Assembly: GCF_001905545.1 (NCBI RefSeq) | Contig: NZ_LIPD01000008.1 | Span: 1 to 64,000, forward strand | DNA from: Streptomyces sp. CB02056 | GTDB taxonomy: Bacteria > Actinomycetota > Actinomycetes > Streptomycetales > Streptomycetaceae | Length of the DNA: 64,000 nucleotides | Direction of reading: 5' to 3' | In this document: positions 18,935 through 28,320 of the stretch, piece after piece | How the letters are laid out: each line of letters starts with the position of its first letter | Position numbering within the stretch: the first letter of the stretch is position 1 | Notes under the pieces: model-generated | Database searches by the model: none | Told to the model about the DNA's origin: nothing | The model's input: the letters and a program-made list of their open reading frames with translations, nothing else | Position numbers and translations under genes: made by a program

Positions 18935-19021
18935 ATGTCAGAGTTCGCCAGCCCCCGGAGCGGTTCCACGCTCCGCCGTGCCGTGAACTCTTGTTGTCGC
19001 CTCTGTTCCTGCTGTATCTAG
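18935..19021 (+). CDS. Cysteine-rich leader peptide (28 aa), putative cysteine-responsive uORF
   Basis: Short ORF running ATG to TAG and ending NSCCRLCSCCI. Five of eight consecutive residues (20-27) are Cys, and four of the five Cys codons are TGT, which is rare in this GC-rich DNA. No ribosome site precedes it, and the predicted transcription start coincides with the ATG, suggesting leaderless translation. The next gene, 123 nt downstream, is cysteine dioxygenase. Comparable poly-Cys leaderless uORFs are known upstream of cysteine/sulfur genes in mycobacteria, where ribosome stalling senses cysteine supply. The role here is inferred; no alternative function is apparent. Confidence 0.65.
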   Translation: MSEFASPRSGSTLRRAVNSCCRLCSCCI

Positions 19022-19144
19022 GCGCCCGCGTCCCACCGCGCGCCGCCCCCAGGAAGCACAGAGGCCGCCCGCGATTCCCGTCCCAGGACATCCCGGATCC
19101 GGCCGATCCCGACGAACCGGCCGACCCTTCCGAGGACGACTCCC

Positions 19145-19825
19145 GTGCGCATGATCCGCATCCGCAAGCGGAACCGCGACCGCAACAAGCTCTCCCGCCG
19201 TGGCCCCGCCACCGTCCGCACCGGCACCCCCGCCGACGCCCGGACCCGCCAGTGGGCCGACGGCCTCAGCGACGTCTCCATCGCCGGCGACCCGCTCGCC
19301 TTCCCGCACCTGGCTCGCACCGACCTGCCCGCCCACCCCACCACCGTCGCCGAGTACGCCCGGCTGGTGCGCGAGATCGCCGCCGACCGCTCCCGCTGGG
19401 AGCCGCTGGTCCGCTACGACGCGCTGACCCGCTGGTACGCCCGGCTGGAGACCGGCCCCGGCTACGAGGTCTGGCTGCTCAGCTGGCTGCCCGGGCAGTC
19501 CAGCGGCTTCCACGACCACGGCGAGTCCTCCGGCGTGATGAGCGTCGTCCGGGGCGAGCTGATCGAGCGCTCCCTCACCCTCCCCCAGCCCTCGGCCGGG
19601 GGCGACCCCAGCGGCGCGATCGCCCGCACCCTGCGGCCCGGCGGGCAGCGGGTGTTCTCCTCCGGCTACCTGCACGAGGTCGTCAACGGCGCGCTCGAAC
19701 CCGCCGTCTCCATCCACCTCTACGCCCCCGGCCTGACCGAGATGAACCAGTACGGCGCCACCGCCGTCCCCGAGCAGCACCAGGAGCAGCACACCGGGCG
19801 GCAGGCGCAGGCCGGGTCGCACTGA
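19145..19825 (+). CDS. Cysteine dioxygenase (type I, cupin)
   Basis: Mononuclear Fe(II) enzyme oxidising cysteine to cysteine sulfinate, 226 aa. The cupin motif GFHDHGESSGVM supplies His123 and His125; the third His is His177 (YLHEVVN). The arrangement matches bacterial CDO without the Cys-Tyr crosslink being certain. The basic N-terminus (MRMIRIRKRNRDRNK) is unusual and may be overcalled: GTG 19145 follows GAGGACG at a suitable distance, with ATG 19151 as alternative. The preceding 123 nt hold no gene but could fold as part of leader-peptide control. Confidence 0.9.
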   Translation: MRMIRIRKRNRDRNKLSRRGPATVRTGTPADARTRQWADGLSDVSIAGDPLAFPHLARTDLPAHPTTVAEYARLVREIAADRSRWEPLVRYDALTRWYARLETGPGYEVWLLSWLPGQSSGFHDHGESSGVMSVVRGELIERSLTLPQPSAGGDPSGAIARTLRPGGQRVFSSGYLHEVVNGALEPAVSIHLYAPGLTEMNQYGATAVPEQHQEQHTGRQAQAGSH

Positions 19826-19865
19826 TCACGGCTGACGGAAAGTCGGACCGTGGCAGGATGAACCC

Positions 19866-20825
19866 ATGCGCATCGTGGCACTGGCAGGCGGAATCGGCGG
19901 AGCGCGCTTCCTGCGCGGACTCCTCGCGGCGGTCGGACCGCAGGACGAGATCACCGTCATCGGCAACACCGGCGACGACATCCACCTCTACGGCCTCAAG
20001 GTCTGCCCCGACCTCGACACCGTGATGTACACCCTCGGCGGCGGCATCCACGAGGAACAGGGCTGGGGCCGGACCGACGAGACCTGGTCCATCAAGGCCG
20101 AGATGAAGGAGTACGGCGTCGGCCCCGAGTGGTTCGGGCTCGGCGACCGCGACTTCGCCACCCACCTCGTGCGCAGCCAGATGCTCACCGCCGGGTACAG
20201 CCTCAGCCAGGTCACCGAGGCGCTGTGCGTGCGCTGGAAGCCGGGCGTGCGGCTGCTGCCGATGAGCGACGACCGGGTCGAGACCCACGTGCGGATCACC
20301 GACGAGCAGGGCACCCGGGCGGTCCACTTCCAGGAGTACTGGGTCCGGCTGCACGCCGAGGTGGACGCCGAGGCGATCGTCCCGGTCGGCGCGGACACCG
20401 CCAAGCCCGCGCCCGGAGTGCTGGAGGCGATCGCCGAGGCGGACGTCATCCTCTTCCCGCCGTCCAACCCGGTGGTCTCGATCGGCACCATCCTCGCCGT
20501 CCCCGGCATCCGGGAGGCGGTCGCCGCCGCGCCCGCGCCGGTGGTCGGGCTCTCCCCGATCATCGGCGGGGCGCCGGTGCGCGGCATGGCCGACAAGGTG
20601 CTCGCCGCCGTCGGCGTCGAGGCCACGGCGGAGGCGGTCGCGCTCGACTACGGGCCGGCGCTCGTCGACGGATGGCTGGTGGACACCGTGGACGAGGCCT
20701 CGGTGGCCGCCGTCGAGGCCGCCGGGATCGCCTGCCGGGCCGTCCCGCTGCTGATGACCGACGTCGAGGCCACCGCCGAGATGGCGCGGGCGGCGCTCGC
20801 GCTGGCCGAGCAGGTGCGCAAGTGA
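19866..20825 (+). CDS. cofD: CofD/FbiA, (dehydro)phospholactate transferase of F420 biosynthesis
   Basis: Transfers a phospholactyl or phosphoenolpyruvyl unit from its GDP- or GTP-derived donor to the deazaflavin Fo, giving (dehydro)F420-0. It is 319 aa, family length. The N-terminal nucleotide site is [50 protein letters not shown] and [19 protein letters not shown] are family signatures. It overlaps cofE by 4 nt and lies 40 nt after cysteine dioxygenase, so all three may share a transcript. In actinobacteria the activated donor is usually the PEP-derived one. Confidence 0.96.
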   Translation: MRIVALAGGIGGARFLRGLLAAVGPQDEITVIGNTGDDIHLYGLKVCPDLDTVMYTLGGGIHEEQGWGRTDETWSIKAEMKEYGVGPEWFGLGDRDFATHLVRSQMLTAGYSLSQVTEALCVRWKPGVRLLPMSDDRVETHVRITDEQGTRAVHFQEYWVRLHAEVDAEAIVPVGADTAKPAPGVLEAIAEADVILFPPSNPVVSIGTILAVPGIREAVAAAPAPVVGLSPIIGGAPVRGMADKVLAAVGVEATAEAVALDYGPALVDGWLVDTVDEASVAAVEAAGIACRAVPLLMTDVEATAEMARAALALAEQVRK

Positions 20826-22114
20826 CGCTGGAGGTCCTCGGCGTCGACGGGCTGCCCGAGGTCACGGCCGGGGCGGACCTCGGCGAGCTCATCGCCAAGG
20901 CGGGGACGTACCAGGACGGCGACATCCTGCTGGTCACCTCGAAGATCGTCAGCAAGGCCGAGGGCCGGCTGCTGCACGCCGCCGACCGCGAGGCCGCGAT
21001 CGACGCCGAGACCGTCCGGGTGGTCGCCCGGCGCGGGCCGGTCCGGATCGTGGAGAACCGCAACGGCCTCGTCATGGCCGCCGCCGGGGTCGACGCCTCC
21101 AACACCGCCCCCGGCACCGTGCTGCTGCTGCCCGAGGACCCGGACGCCTCCGCCCGCGCGCTGCGGGCCCGGCTCCAGCGGCTGACCGGCCGCCGGCTCG
21201 CCGTCGTCGTCACCGACACCTTCGGTCGGCCCTGGCGCAACGGGCTGACCGACGTGGCGATCGGCGCCGCGGGCCTCTCCGTCCTGGAGGACCACCGCGG
21301 CCGCACCGACAGCCACGGCAACCGGCTGGAGATGACCGTCACCGCGACGGCCGACGAACTCGCCGCCGCCGCCGACCTGGTGAAGGGCAAGGCCAGTGGC
21401 GTCCCGGTCGCCGTCGTGCGCGGACTCGGACACCTCGTCACCGCCGAGGACGGCGACGGCGCCCGGCCGCTGGTCCGGCCCGCCGTCGACGACATGTTCC
21501 GGCTCGGCACCTCCGAGGCGCTGCGGCAGGCCGTCACCCTGCGGCGCACCGTCCGCTCCTTCACCACCGAGCCGGTCGACCCGGCCGCCGTCCGCCGCGC
21601 CGTCGCCGCCGCCGTCACCGCGCCCGCCCCGCACCACACCACGCCCTGGCGGTTCGTGCTGCTGGAGTCGGCGGACACCCGGGTCCGGCTGCTCGACGCG
21701 ATGCTCGCCGCCTGGCAGCGCGACCTGCGCGAACTCGACGGCTGGGACGAGGCGAAGATCGCCCGGCGCACCGCCCGCGGCGACGTCCTGCGCGACGCCC
21801 CGTACCTGGTGGTGCCCTGCCTGGTGACGGACGGCTCGCACGACTACCCGGACCCGCGCCGGGCCGCCGCCGAACGGGAGATGTTCACCGTCGCCGCCGG
21901 CGCCGCCGTGCAGAACCTGCTGGTCGCGCTCACCGGCGAGGGGTACGGCTCCGCCTGGGTCTCGTCCACCATGTTCTGCCGCGACACCGTACGGGAGGCG
22001 CTGGACCTCCCCCAGGGGTGGGACCCGATGGGCGCCGTCGCCGTCGGCCGGCCGGCGGAGGAGCCGAAGGTCCGTCCGGAACGCGACGCGGAGGCCTTCA
22101 TCACCGTCCGGTAG
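20822..22114 (+). CDS. cofE: CofE/FbiB, bifunctional F420:L-glutamate ligase with nitroreductase-like domain
   Basis: Two-domain protein of 430 aa. The N-terminal CofE ligase (about 1-240; [64 protein letters not shown]) adds gamma-glutamates to F420-0. The C-terminal FMN-binding nitroreductase-like domain (about 245-430; [12 protein letters not shown] ... [16 protein letters not shown]) reduces dehydro-F420-0 in mycobacterial FbiB. This is the full actinobacterial FbiB architecture. The GTG start lies inside the cofD stop region. Confidence 0.96.
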   Translation: MTLEVLGVDGLPEVTAGADLGELIAKAGTYQDGDILLVTSKIVSKAEGRLLHAADREAAIDAETVRVVARRGPVRIVENRNGLVMAAAGVDASNTAPGTVLLLPEDPDASARALRARLQRLTGRRLAVVVTDTFGRPWRNGLTDVAIGAAGLSVLEDHRGRTDSHGNRLEMTVTATADELAAAADLVKGKASGVPVAVVRGLGHLVTAEDGDGARPLVRPAVDDMFRLGTSEALRQAVTLRRTVRSFTTEPVDPAAVRRAVAAAVTAPAPHHTTPWRFVLLESADTRVRLLDAMLAAWQRDLRELDGWDEAKIARRTARGDVLRDAPYLVVPCLVTDGSHDYPDPRRAAAEREMFTVAAGAAVQNLLVALTGEGYGSAWVSSTMFCRDTVREALDLPQGWDPMGAVAVGRPAEEPKVRPERDAEAFITVR

Positions 22115-22129
22115 CGGCAGCCGCCGGGG

Positions 22130-23041
22130 TCAGCGGTGGCGGTGGTCGTTGGGAGTCAGCCGGGGGCCGTAGCGGGGGGCGTGGGCGGCCGTGGCCAGCA
22201 GGAGGCGGCAGACGCGGTGGCGCTGGGGGCGGTAGGGCTCCAGGAGAGCGAGCATCTGGGCGTCGTCGCTGCGGGGGCGGCCGGCCAGCGCCCAGCCGAC
22301 CAGGTCGGGCAGGTGGAAGTCCCCGACCGAGACCGCGTCCGGGTCGCCGTTGCTGCGCTGCAGCGTCTCGGCGGCCGTCCAGGGCCCGATGCCGGGGACG
22401 GCGGTGAGGCGGGCGAAGGCCTCCTCGTGGCCCATCGCCGAGGCCTCCTCCAGCCGCGGGGCCAGGCGGACGGCGCGCACGACCGTGCCCGAGCGCTTCG
22501 GGTCCACGCCCGCCCGGTGCCACTCCCAGCTCGGCACCAGTGCCCACTCGCGGGCCGACGGCGCCACCCGCATGCCCTCGGCCGGGCCCGGCGCCGGGGT
22601 GCCGAAGTCCCGCAGCAGGAGGCGCCAGGCGCGGTAGGCCTCGTCGGTGGTGACCTTCTGCTCCAGGATCGCCGGGACCAGCGACTCCAGCACCAGGCCC
22701 GTCCTGGTCAGTCGGACCCCGGCGGTACGGCGCTGGGCGTCCCGCAGCGGGCCGGGCGGCAGGACCAGCGCCTCCGGGGCGTCCTCGGCGCCGAGCAGGG
22801 CGGGGAGGCGGTCGAGGAGCCAGTCCGCGCCGGGGCCCCAGGCGCTCGCCTCGACCTCGCCGGCGGCCGGACGCGGCAGCACCCGCAGGGTGCCGATGCC
22901 GCCCGGGGTGCGGGAGGCGCGCCAGACGGCGCCGTCGCCGGTGCTGCGGTACGCCGGGTCGGCGGGGCCGCGGCGCAGCGGGAGCAGGGTGCGGGCGACG
23001 TCCAGCGGGAAGCCCGGGCGCCAGCGCCGTACCGCTTCCAC
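22130..23041 (-). CDS. DNA-3-methyladenine glycosylase 2 (AlkA-like, HhH-GPD superfamily)
   Basis: Base-excision repair glycosylase of 303 aa for alkylated purines. An N-terminal AlkA-like domain (about 1-115) precedes the HhH-GPD region: ILEQKVTTDEAYRAWRLLLRDFG, the helix-hairpin-helix LTAVPGIGPWTAAETL (about 212-227) and VSVGDFHLPDLVGWAL with the catalytic Asp (VGDFH). The GTG start follows GGAGG. It faces cofE with only 15 nt between stop codons. Confidence 0.9.
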   Translation of the reverse strand: MEAVRRWRPGFPLDVARTLLPLRRGPADPAYRSTGDGAVWRASRTPGGIGTLRVLPRPAAGEVEASAWGPGADWLLDRLPALLGAEDAPEALVLPPGPLRDAQRRTAGVRLTRTGLVLESLVPAILEQKVTTDEAYRAWRLLLRDFGTPAPGPAEGMRVAPSAREWALVPSWEWHRAGVDPKRSGTVVRAVRLAPRLEEASAMGHEEAFARLTAVPGIGPWTAAETLQRSNGDPDAVSVGDFHLPDLVGWALAGRPRSDDAQMLALLEPYRPQRHRVCRLLLATAAHAPRYGPRLTPNDHRHR

Positions 23042-23126
23042 CGCCGTCGCCTCCCGGGTCGCCTCCGGACATGAACGATACGCGGGGGGTCGGACAGCGC
23101 GGGAGGGACGGCGGAGGGCCCCGGGG

Positions 23127-24254
23127 TCAGCGGGTCTGGAGGCGGGCCGCCGCGGCGCGCAGGGCGGGGAGGCGGGCGTAGAGGGCGTTGCCGGGGCACT
23201 CGGTGTCGAAGGCGTCGCGGTGGCCGGAGACGGCGTCGAAGTCGACGGTGCTGCCCTTGGGGTAGCGGCTGGCGTCCGAGGAGGAGGTGAGGCGGGCGCG
23301 GCCGTCGGCGGGGCGGGCGGCGAGGCCGAGCTTCCAGGCGGCGAGGGCGGCGAGGCCGTCGAGGAGGGGGCGGGACGGCTGGTCGCCGGTGTAGGTGCCG
23401 AGGGCGGCGACGCCGGCGGAGTCGGTGTTGAAGCCGAGGGTGTGGGCGCCGTGGACGGGCTGGTCGACGCCGCCGGCCCGGCCCTCGTAGACGGTGCCGC
23501 AGCGGTCGACCAGGAAGTTGTAGCCGATGTCCCGCCAGCCGTTGGTCTTCACGTGGTACTGGTAGATCGCCCGGACCACCCGGGGCGCGTCGGCGCAGGC
23601 GTAGTCGGTGGTGGTGGCGGTGTGGTGGACGAAGACCTCGCGGACCGGGCCGGTGTACTCGAATTCCGGGTCGCGCAGCGACTCGTCGGCGCCCCAGCCG
23701 GCCCGGGTGACGATCCTCGGGCGCGGGGCCTGCCCCTTGGCCGGCCCGGCGGGCGGCGCGGTCGGCGGTTCCGCGGGCAGGGTCCGTACGGCGGCCGGGG
23801 CGGCGCCGTGTCCCGGGTCGACCAGGTCGAGCCGCAGTCCGGGCGGCGCTCCGGCGGGCCCGGGCCGGAACTCGACGGCGACGCCGTCGCTGCGGCCGGT
23901 CCAGAGCGGGGCGGTGGCGCCGTGCGCCGTGTGGTCGGGGCCGTCCTCGGCGTCGGCCTCCAGCCGGTGCCAGCCGCTCCAGCGGCCGGTGGCCGCGTCC
24001 CGGGTGCGGACCCGGAGCACCGCGCCGGCGAGGGCGTCCGCCGGGCCGTCCCAGCCGAGGCCGAGGAGTTCGAACGGTGCGGTGCCGCGCGGGGCGAGGC
24101 CGGTCCCGGCGGGCAGCGGGAGCGTGGTGGTGGAGCCGCCGCCGGCGAAGTCGTGGCGGCGCGGGGCGGACGAGGGGGTCGCACCGGCGGCGGGCTGGAG
24201 CAGGAGGGCGGCGGTGCAGCCGGCGAGCAGGGCGGCCGGAAGTGAGAGGCGCAT
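23127..24254 (-). CDS. Secreted N-acetylmuramoyl-L-alanine amidase with PGRP/amidase_2 domain
   Basis: Exported cell-wall hydrolase of 375 aa. The signal peptide MRLSLPAALLAGCTAALLLQPAAGA is followed by an accessory beta-rich region (about 30-170) and a PGRP domain (about 180-375). Zinc-ligand and catalytic segments are visible: EVFVHHTATTT, YNFLVDRCGTVYEGRAGG and VSGHRDAFDTECPG. This is the Streptomyces-type PGRP amidase that cleaves the stem peptide from MurNAc. An upstream in-frame start would bury the signal peptide and is rejected. Confidence 0.93.
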   Translation of the reverse strand: MRLSLPAALLAGCTAALLLQPAAGATPSSAPRRHDFAGGGSTTTLPLPAGTGLAPRGTAPFELLGLGWDGPADALAGAVLRVRTRDAATGRWSGWHRLEADAEDGPDHTAHGATAPLWTGRSDGVAVEFRPGPAGAPPGLRLDLVDPGHGAAPAAVRTLPAEPPTAPPAGPAKGQAPRPRIVTRAGWGADESLRDPEFEYTGPVREVFVHHTATTTDYACADAPRVVRAIYQYHVKTNGWRDIGYNFLVDRCGTVYEGRAGGVDQPVHGAHTLGFNTDSAGVAALGTYTGDQPSRPLLDGLAALAAWKLGLAARPADGRARLTSSSDASRYPKGSTVDFDAVSGHRDAFDTECPGNALYARLPALRAAAARLQTR

Positions 24255-24358
24255 AAACCGGATCGTCGCCGCAAACCGGACCGCCCGCCACGCCGCTCCG
24301 CGCCCGTTCGGCCGCCCCTCCCGACCTCCCACCCGAAGGCCGTAGGCTGGGGCGCACC

Positions 24359-25150
24359 ATGACTGCGCCCTTCGCTGCCGACGCCCGCACCCCCGTCGAG
24401 CTGCTGCACGCATTCCTGCGCGGCGGCACGCCTTCGGTCGATCCCGCGGCCCCTCTGGTCACCTTCTACGACGACGCCACCGGCGAACGGGTGGAGCTGT
24501 CCGCCCGGACCTTCGACAACTGGGTGGCCAAGACGGCCAACCTCCTCCAGGACGAGCTGAACGCCGGCCCCGGCGACCGGGCGGCGCTGCTGCTGCCCGC
24601 CCACTGGCAGAGCGCCGTCTGGCTGCTGGCCTGCTGGTCGGTCGGGGTGACGGCGGTGCCGGGCGGCGACCCGGCCGCCGCCGACCTGGTGGTCAGCGGC
24701 CCGGACGGGCTGGAGGCCGCCCAGGCCTGCGAGGGCGAGCGGGTCGCGCTCGCCCTGCGTCCGCTCGGCGGCCGCTTCCCGCAGCGCCCGGACGGCTTCC
24801 TCGACTACGCCGCCGAGGTGCCCGGCCAGGGCGACCGCTTCGCCCCGTACTCCCCCGTCGCCCCGGAGGGGCCGGCGCTGGAGACCGCGGTGGACGGGCT
24901 GCCGCTGAAGCTGACGGGCGAGCAGACCGTGGCGCTGGCCCGGGAGGGGGCGGCACGGCTCGGCCTGAAGCCCGGCGACCGCGTGCTGTCCACCCTCTCG
25001 TACGACGACTGGACCGGTCTGGAGGCCGGTCTGCTGGCGCCGCTGGCGGCCGGCGCCTCGGTGGTGCTCTGCCGCAACTCGCAGGCGCTGGACGCCGGGC
25101 AGTGGGAGAAGCGGACCGAATCCGAACGGGTGACACTGCGCCTCGGCTAA
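24359..25150 (+). CDS. TIGR03089 family protein (truncated AMP-binding-like)
   Basis: Protein of 263 aa resembling the N-terminal part of adenylate-forming enzymes: VTFYDDATGERVELSARTFDNWVAKTANLLQDEL, then GDRAALLLPAHWQSAVWLLACWSVGV. It has no complete P-loop and no C-terminal lid domain, so catalytic adenylation is unlikely. TIGR03089 is an actinobacterial family always short in this way. It lies 36 nt upstream of an LCP protein gene, and the two are probably one operon. Confidence 0.88.
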   Translation: MTAPFAADARTPVELLHAFLRGGTPSVDPAAPLVTFYDDATGERVELSARTFDNWVAKTANLLQDELNAGPGDRAALLLPAHWQSAVWLLACWSVGVTAVPGGDPAAADLVVSGPDGLEAAQACEGERVALALRPLGGRFPQRPDGFLDYAAEVPGQGDRFAPYSPVAPEGPALETAVDGLPLKLTGEQTVALAREGAARLGLKPGDRVLSTLSYDDWTGLEAGLLAPLAAGASVVLCRNSQALDAGQWEKRTESERVTLRLG

Positions 25151-25186
25151 CCCCCGGCCCGGGCCCGGCGGGTAGGGATCGCTGCC

Positions 25187-26479
25187 ATGGCCGAGGACGA
25201 CACCGAGCACCCCCCGACCGCCACTCCCCCGACGAACGGCGCGGCCCAGGACGGCCCGCCGACGGACACCCCTCCGGGCGGGAGCGGACGCCCGCGCAGG
25301 CGCCGGCGGTGGCTGATGATCACCGCCGGCGCCGTCGCGTTCCTGCTGGTCGCCACCGGGGTGCTGCTCTGGATCGCCTACCGCACGCTGGACGGCAACA
25401 TCCGCGCGGACTCGGCCACCGACCGGCTGCTCGCCAAACTGGAGGCCGAGCGGCCGAGCCGCACCGCCGGGGCGCGGGGCGCCGAGAACCTCCTGCTGAT
25501 CGGCAGTGACGACCGCTCCGGCGCGAACGGCTCGTACGGCGGCGAGCCGGGCAGTCAGCGCTCGGACACCACGATCCTGCTGCACCTGGCCGCCGACCGC
25601 AGGCACGCGACGGCGGTCTCCGTGCCGCGGGACGTCATGGTCACCGTCCCGGCCTGCGAGAAGCCGGACGGCACCCGCAGCAGGCCCGCGCTGATGCAGT
25701 TCAACTGGGCCTTCGAGACGGGCGGTCCGGCCTGCTCGATCCGGGCCGTCGAGCAGTTGAGCGGCATCCGGATCGACCACTACGTGATCCTCGACTTCAG
25801 CGGCTTCAAGACGATGGTGGACGCGATCGGCGGGGTCGAGGTGTGCGTGCCGCAGCCGATCCACGACAAGGACGCCAAGCTCGACCTGGCCGCCGGCCGG
25901 CGGACCCTGCACGGCGAGCAGGCCCTCGGCTACGTCCGGGCCCGGGAGAGCCTGGGCGACGGCAGCGACACCCAGCGCATGGGCCGTCAGCAGCAGTTCC
26001 TGGCCGCGCTGATCCGCAAGGTGCAGTCGCAGGGCGTGCTGCTGAACCCGGCGAAGCTGTGGCCGGTGCTGGACGCCGCGACCTCCTCGGTCCGGGCGGA
26101 CGGCGCGCTGTCCTCGCTCGGCGCGCTGTACGACCTCACCCAGGACCTGCGCGGCATCCCCTCGGCGGACGTGGTCTTCCTGACCGCGCCGCGCCGCCCG
26201 TACCGCTACGACTCGGACCGGGACGAGTTCGTGCAGCCGCAGACCGGCCAGCTGTTCGCGGCGCTGCGGGACGACCGGCCGGTCGCCGTCCGGCCGCCCG
26301 GGTCCGCGCCGTCCCCGGGGCCGGTCCCGGGGGCGGGCCGCTCGCCGGCGGCGGGGCCGGGCGCCGGGAGCCAGCCGACGGCCGAGGTGGCGGCGCTGGC
26401 GAACGCGTCACCCTCGGCGGGCGCCGCGCCCACCTTCGAGGGACGCACCGCCGACGTGGACGCCTGCGCCCAGCACTGA
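25187..26479 (+). CDS. LCP family protein 1 (LytR-CpsA-Psr ligase)
   Basis: Type II membrane protein of 430 aa: a Pro-rich cytosolic N-terminus, basic RPRRRRRW stop signal, TM helix at about 43-64, then the outer LCP domain (about 95-340). Catalytic-core features are seen: LLLIGSDDRSG, RSDTTILLHLAADRRHATAVSVPRDVMV and YVRARESLGDGSDTQRMGRQQQFL. LCP enzymes transfer undecaprenyl-linked glycopolymers to peptidoglycan. The Pro/Ala tail lacks a LytR_C domain, unlike the next gene. First of three LCP genes within 14 kb. Confidence 0.93.
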   Translation: MAEDDTEHPPTATPPTNGAAQDGPPTDTPPGGSGRPRRRRRWLMITAGAVAFLLVATGVLLWIAYRTLDGNIRADSATDRLLAKLEAERPSRTAGARGAENLLLIGSDDRSGANGSYGGEPGSQRSDTTILLHLAADRRHATAVSVPRDVMVTVPACEKPDGTRSRPALMQFNWAFETGGPACSIRAVEQLSGIRIDHYVILDFSGFKTMVDAIGGVEVCVPQPIHDKDAKLDLAAGRRTLHGEQALGYVRARESLGDGSDTQRMGRQQQFLAALIRKVQSQGVLLNPAKLWPVLDAATSSVRADGALSSLGALYDLTQDLRGIPSADVVFLTAPRRPYRYDSDRDEFVQPQTGQLFAALRDDRPVAVRPPGSAPSPGPVPGAGRSPAAGPGAGSQPTAEVAALANASPSAGAAPTFEGRTADVDACAQH

Positions 26480-26607
26480 GCCGGGCACCCCCGGCCGCCC
26501 CGGCCGCCCCGGGCCGGCCGCGCCGACCGATCCGGACGGTTCCGCAATTGGTCGGCCACGTACGGTATTTACCTCCGCATTGCCGGAACATGGCGGAGAT
26601 CACACCG

Positions 26608-26635
26608 GGAACGACTCCCGCGTTCGGCTCGTCTA
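26608..26635 (+). promoter_or_regulatory. Candidate SigE (envelope stress)-type promoter
   Basis: GGAAC (26608-26612), a 17-nt spacer and CGTCTA (26630-26635) resemble the Streptomyces SigE consensus GGAAC-N16-CGTC. It sits about 70 nt upstream of the second LCP gene, a class known to be SigE-controlled in S. coelicolor. The spacer is one base long. Confidence 0.4.
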
Positions 26636-26703
26636 CTGTGTCCGGATCGGCCCGTCCGTACGGGCGGTCCACAGCCGTGACCGGTCGAAGGTAGGGAACC
26701 CCC

Positions 26704-28320
26704 GTGCACGAGGAGCAACCGGAAACCGGACGGTACCGGGTGGACCCGGCCCCCGGCGTCCCCCGGCAGCGCCGCGCGGCCGCCGCACCGACCGCCGAGG
26801 AGCCCGCCGCACCGGCCCCGGAGGGCCGCCGGGACACCCGACGGCGGGCCGCCGCGCTCGCCAGGCGCAGCCGGCGCCGACGGGCCCTCAAGTGGACGGC
26901 CGGGGCGGGCGCCCTGGTGATGGTCGCGGGCTGCGGCGGGGCGTACTACCTGTACCGGCACTTCAACGACAACCTGACCTCGGTCAAGGTCCAGCTGGGC
27001 GACGAGTCCGAGCGCCCGCCGGCCGCCGGGGACGCGCTGAACGTCCTGGTGATCGGCACGGACAGCCGGGAGGGCCTCGGCCGGGAGTACGGCGACGAGG
27101 GCAGCACCGGGCACGCCGACACCACCCTGCTGTTCCACATCGCCAAGGACCGCACCAACGCGACGGTGATCAGCCTCCCGCGCGACCTGATGCTGCCGAT
27201 CCCGGAGTGCCAGAGCACCCAGGGGAAGAAGATCCCCGGCTCGGCGCGGGAGGAGTTCAACAACAGCCTCGGCCAGGCGGGGCGCGACGCGGGCTGCACC
27301 TGGAAGACCGTCGAGAAGAACACCGGGATCCGGGTCGACCACTTCGTGCAGGTCAACTTCGAGGCGGTGAAGAGCCTGTCCACCGCCGTCGGCGGGGTCG
27401 AGGTCTGCGCGGCCAAGGACATCAACGACTCCGGCTCCCACCTCAAGATGACCAAGGGCCGGCACGTGGTCCAGGGCGAGGAGGCGCTGGCCTTCGTCCG
27501 CACCCGGCACGCGGTCGGCCAGGGCGGCGACCTCACCCGGATCCCGCTCCAGCAGCAGTTCATCAGCTCGATGATCCGCAAGATCAAGAGCGACGACACC
27601 CTGACCAGCCCGACCAAGCTCTACAAGCTCGCGGACGCCGCCACCAAGGCGCTCACCGTGGACTCCGGCATCGGCAGCGTGGACAAGCTCAAGGACCTCG
27701 CGCTGGACATCAGCAGGGTCGACACCAAGAACATCACCTTCACCACCGCGCCCGTCCTGGACGACCCCAAGGACGAGAACCGGGTGATCCTCAAGCAGCC
27801 GGACGCCGGGCAGCTGTTCGCGATGGTCGCGGCCGACCGCTCGCTGACCGAGACCGCCGCCCCGCCCGCCCCCGAGGCACCGGCCGCCGACGCCTCGGCG
27901 GCCCCGGCCGCCCCGGCCCCCACCGCGCCGGCCGCCACCCTCCCGGCGATCCACCTCAAGACCGCCCAGCTGACGGTCCGCAACGGCAGCGGCAAGCGCG
28001 GACAGTCCGGGCCGACCGTGGAGAAGCTCCGGGCGAAGGGCTTCGACCGGGCCGCGGTGGGCAGCGACGCACCGCCCGCCGACACCACCACGGTGTCCTA
28101 CCCGAGCGGCATGGAGGCCGAGGCCGCCGCCCTGGCCGCCGCCCTCGGCCTGCCCGGCGACGCCGTCCGGCCGGCCGAGAAGTCCGACCCGAAGAGCGGG
28201 CTGCTGCTGGTGCTCGGCAAGGACGTGCTGACCGCCCCCGCCACCCCGGCGGTGCCCACCGAGGCGCCCGAGGACCTCCAGCGGGTGCAGGCGGACGACA
28301 CCGACGTCTGCGCCAAGTAG
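26704..28320 (+). CDS. LCP family protein 2 with C-terminal LytR_C domain
   Basis: Cell-wall glycopolymer ligase of 538 aa. Arg/Ala-rich cytosolic N-terminus, TM helix at about 65-85, LCP domain (about 110-370; LNVLVIGTDSREG, HADTTLLFHIAKDRTNATVISLPRDLMLPI, FVRTRHAVGQGGDLTRIPLQQQFI), Pro/Ala linker and LytR_C domain (about 420-510; LTVRNGSGKRGQSG). The GTG start follows GAAGGTAGGG. The stop codon directly abuts the stop of the opposing acyltransferase gene, with no terminator between them. Confidence 0.93.
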   Translation: MHEEQPETGRYRVDPAPGVPRQRRAAAAPTAEEPAAPAPEGRRDTRRRAAALARRSRRRRALKWTAGAGALVMVAGCGGAYYLYRHFNDNLTSVKVQLGDESERPPAAGDALNVLVIGTDSREGLGREYGDEGSTGHADTTLLFHIAKDRTNATVISLPRDLMLPIPECQSTQGKKIPGSAREEFNNSLGQAGRDAGCTWKTVEKNTGIRVDHFVQVNFEAVKSLSTAVGGVEVCAAKDINDSGSHLKMTKGRHVVQGEEALAFVRTRHAVGQGGDLTRIPLQQQFISSMIRKIKSDDTLTSPTKLYKLADAATKALTVDSGIGSVDKLKDLALDISRVDTKNITFTTAPVLDDPKDENRVILKQPDAGQLFAMVAADRSLTETAAPPAPEAPAADASAAPAAPAPTAPAATLPAIHLKTAQLTVRNGSGKRGQSGPTVEKLRAKGFDRAAVGSDAPPADTTTVSYPSGMEAEAAALAAALGLPGDAVRPAEKSDPKSGLLLVLGKDVLTAPATPAVPTEAPEDLQRVQADDTDVCAK

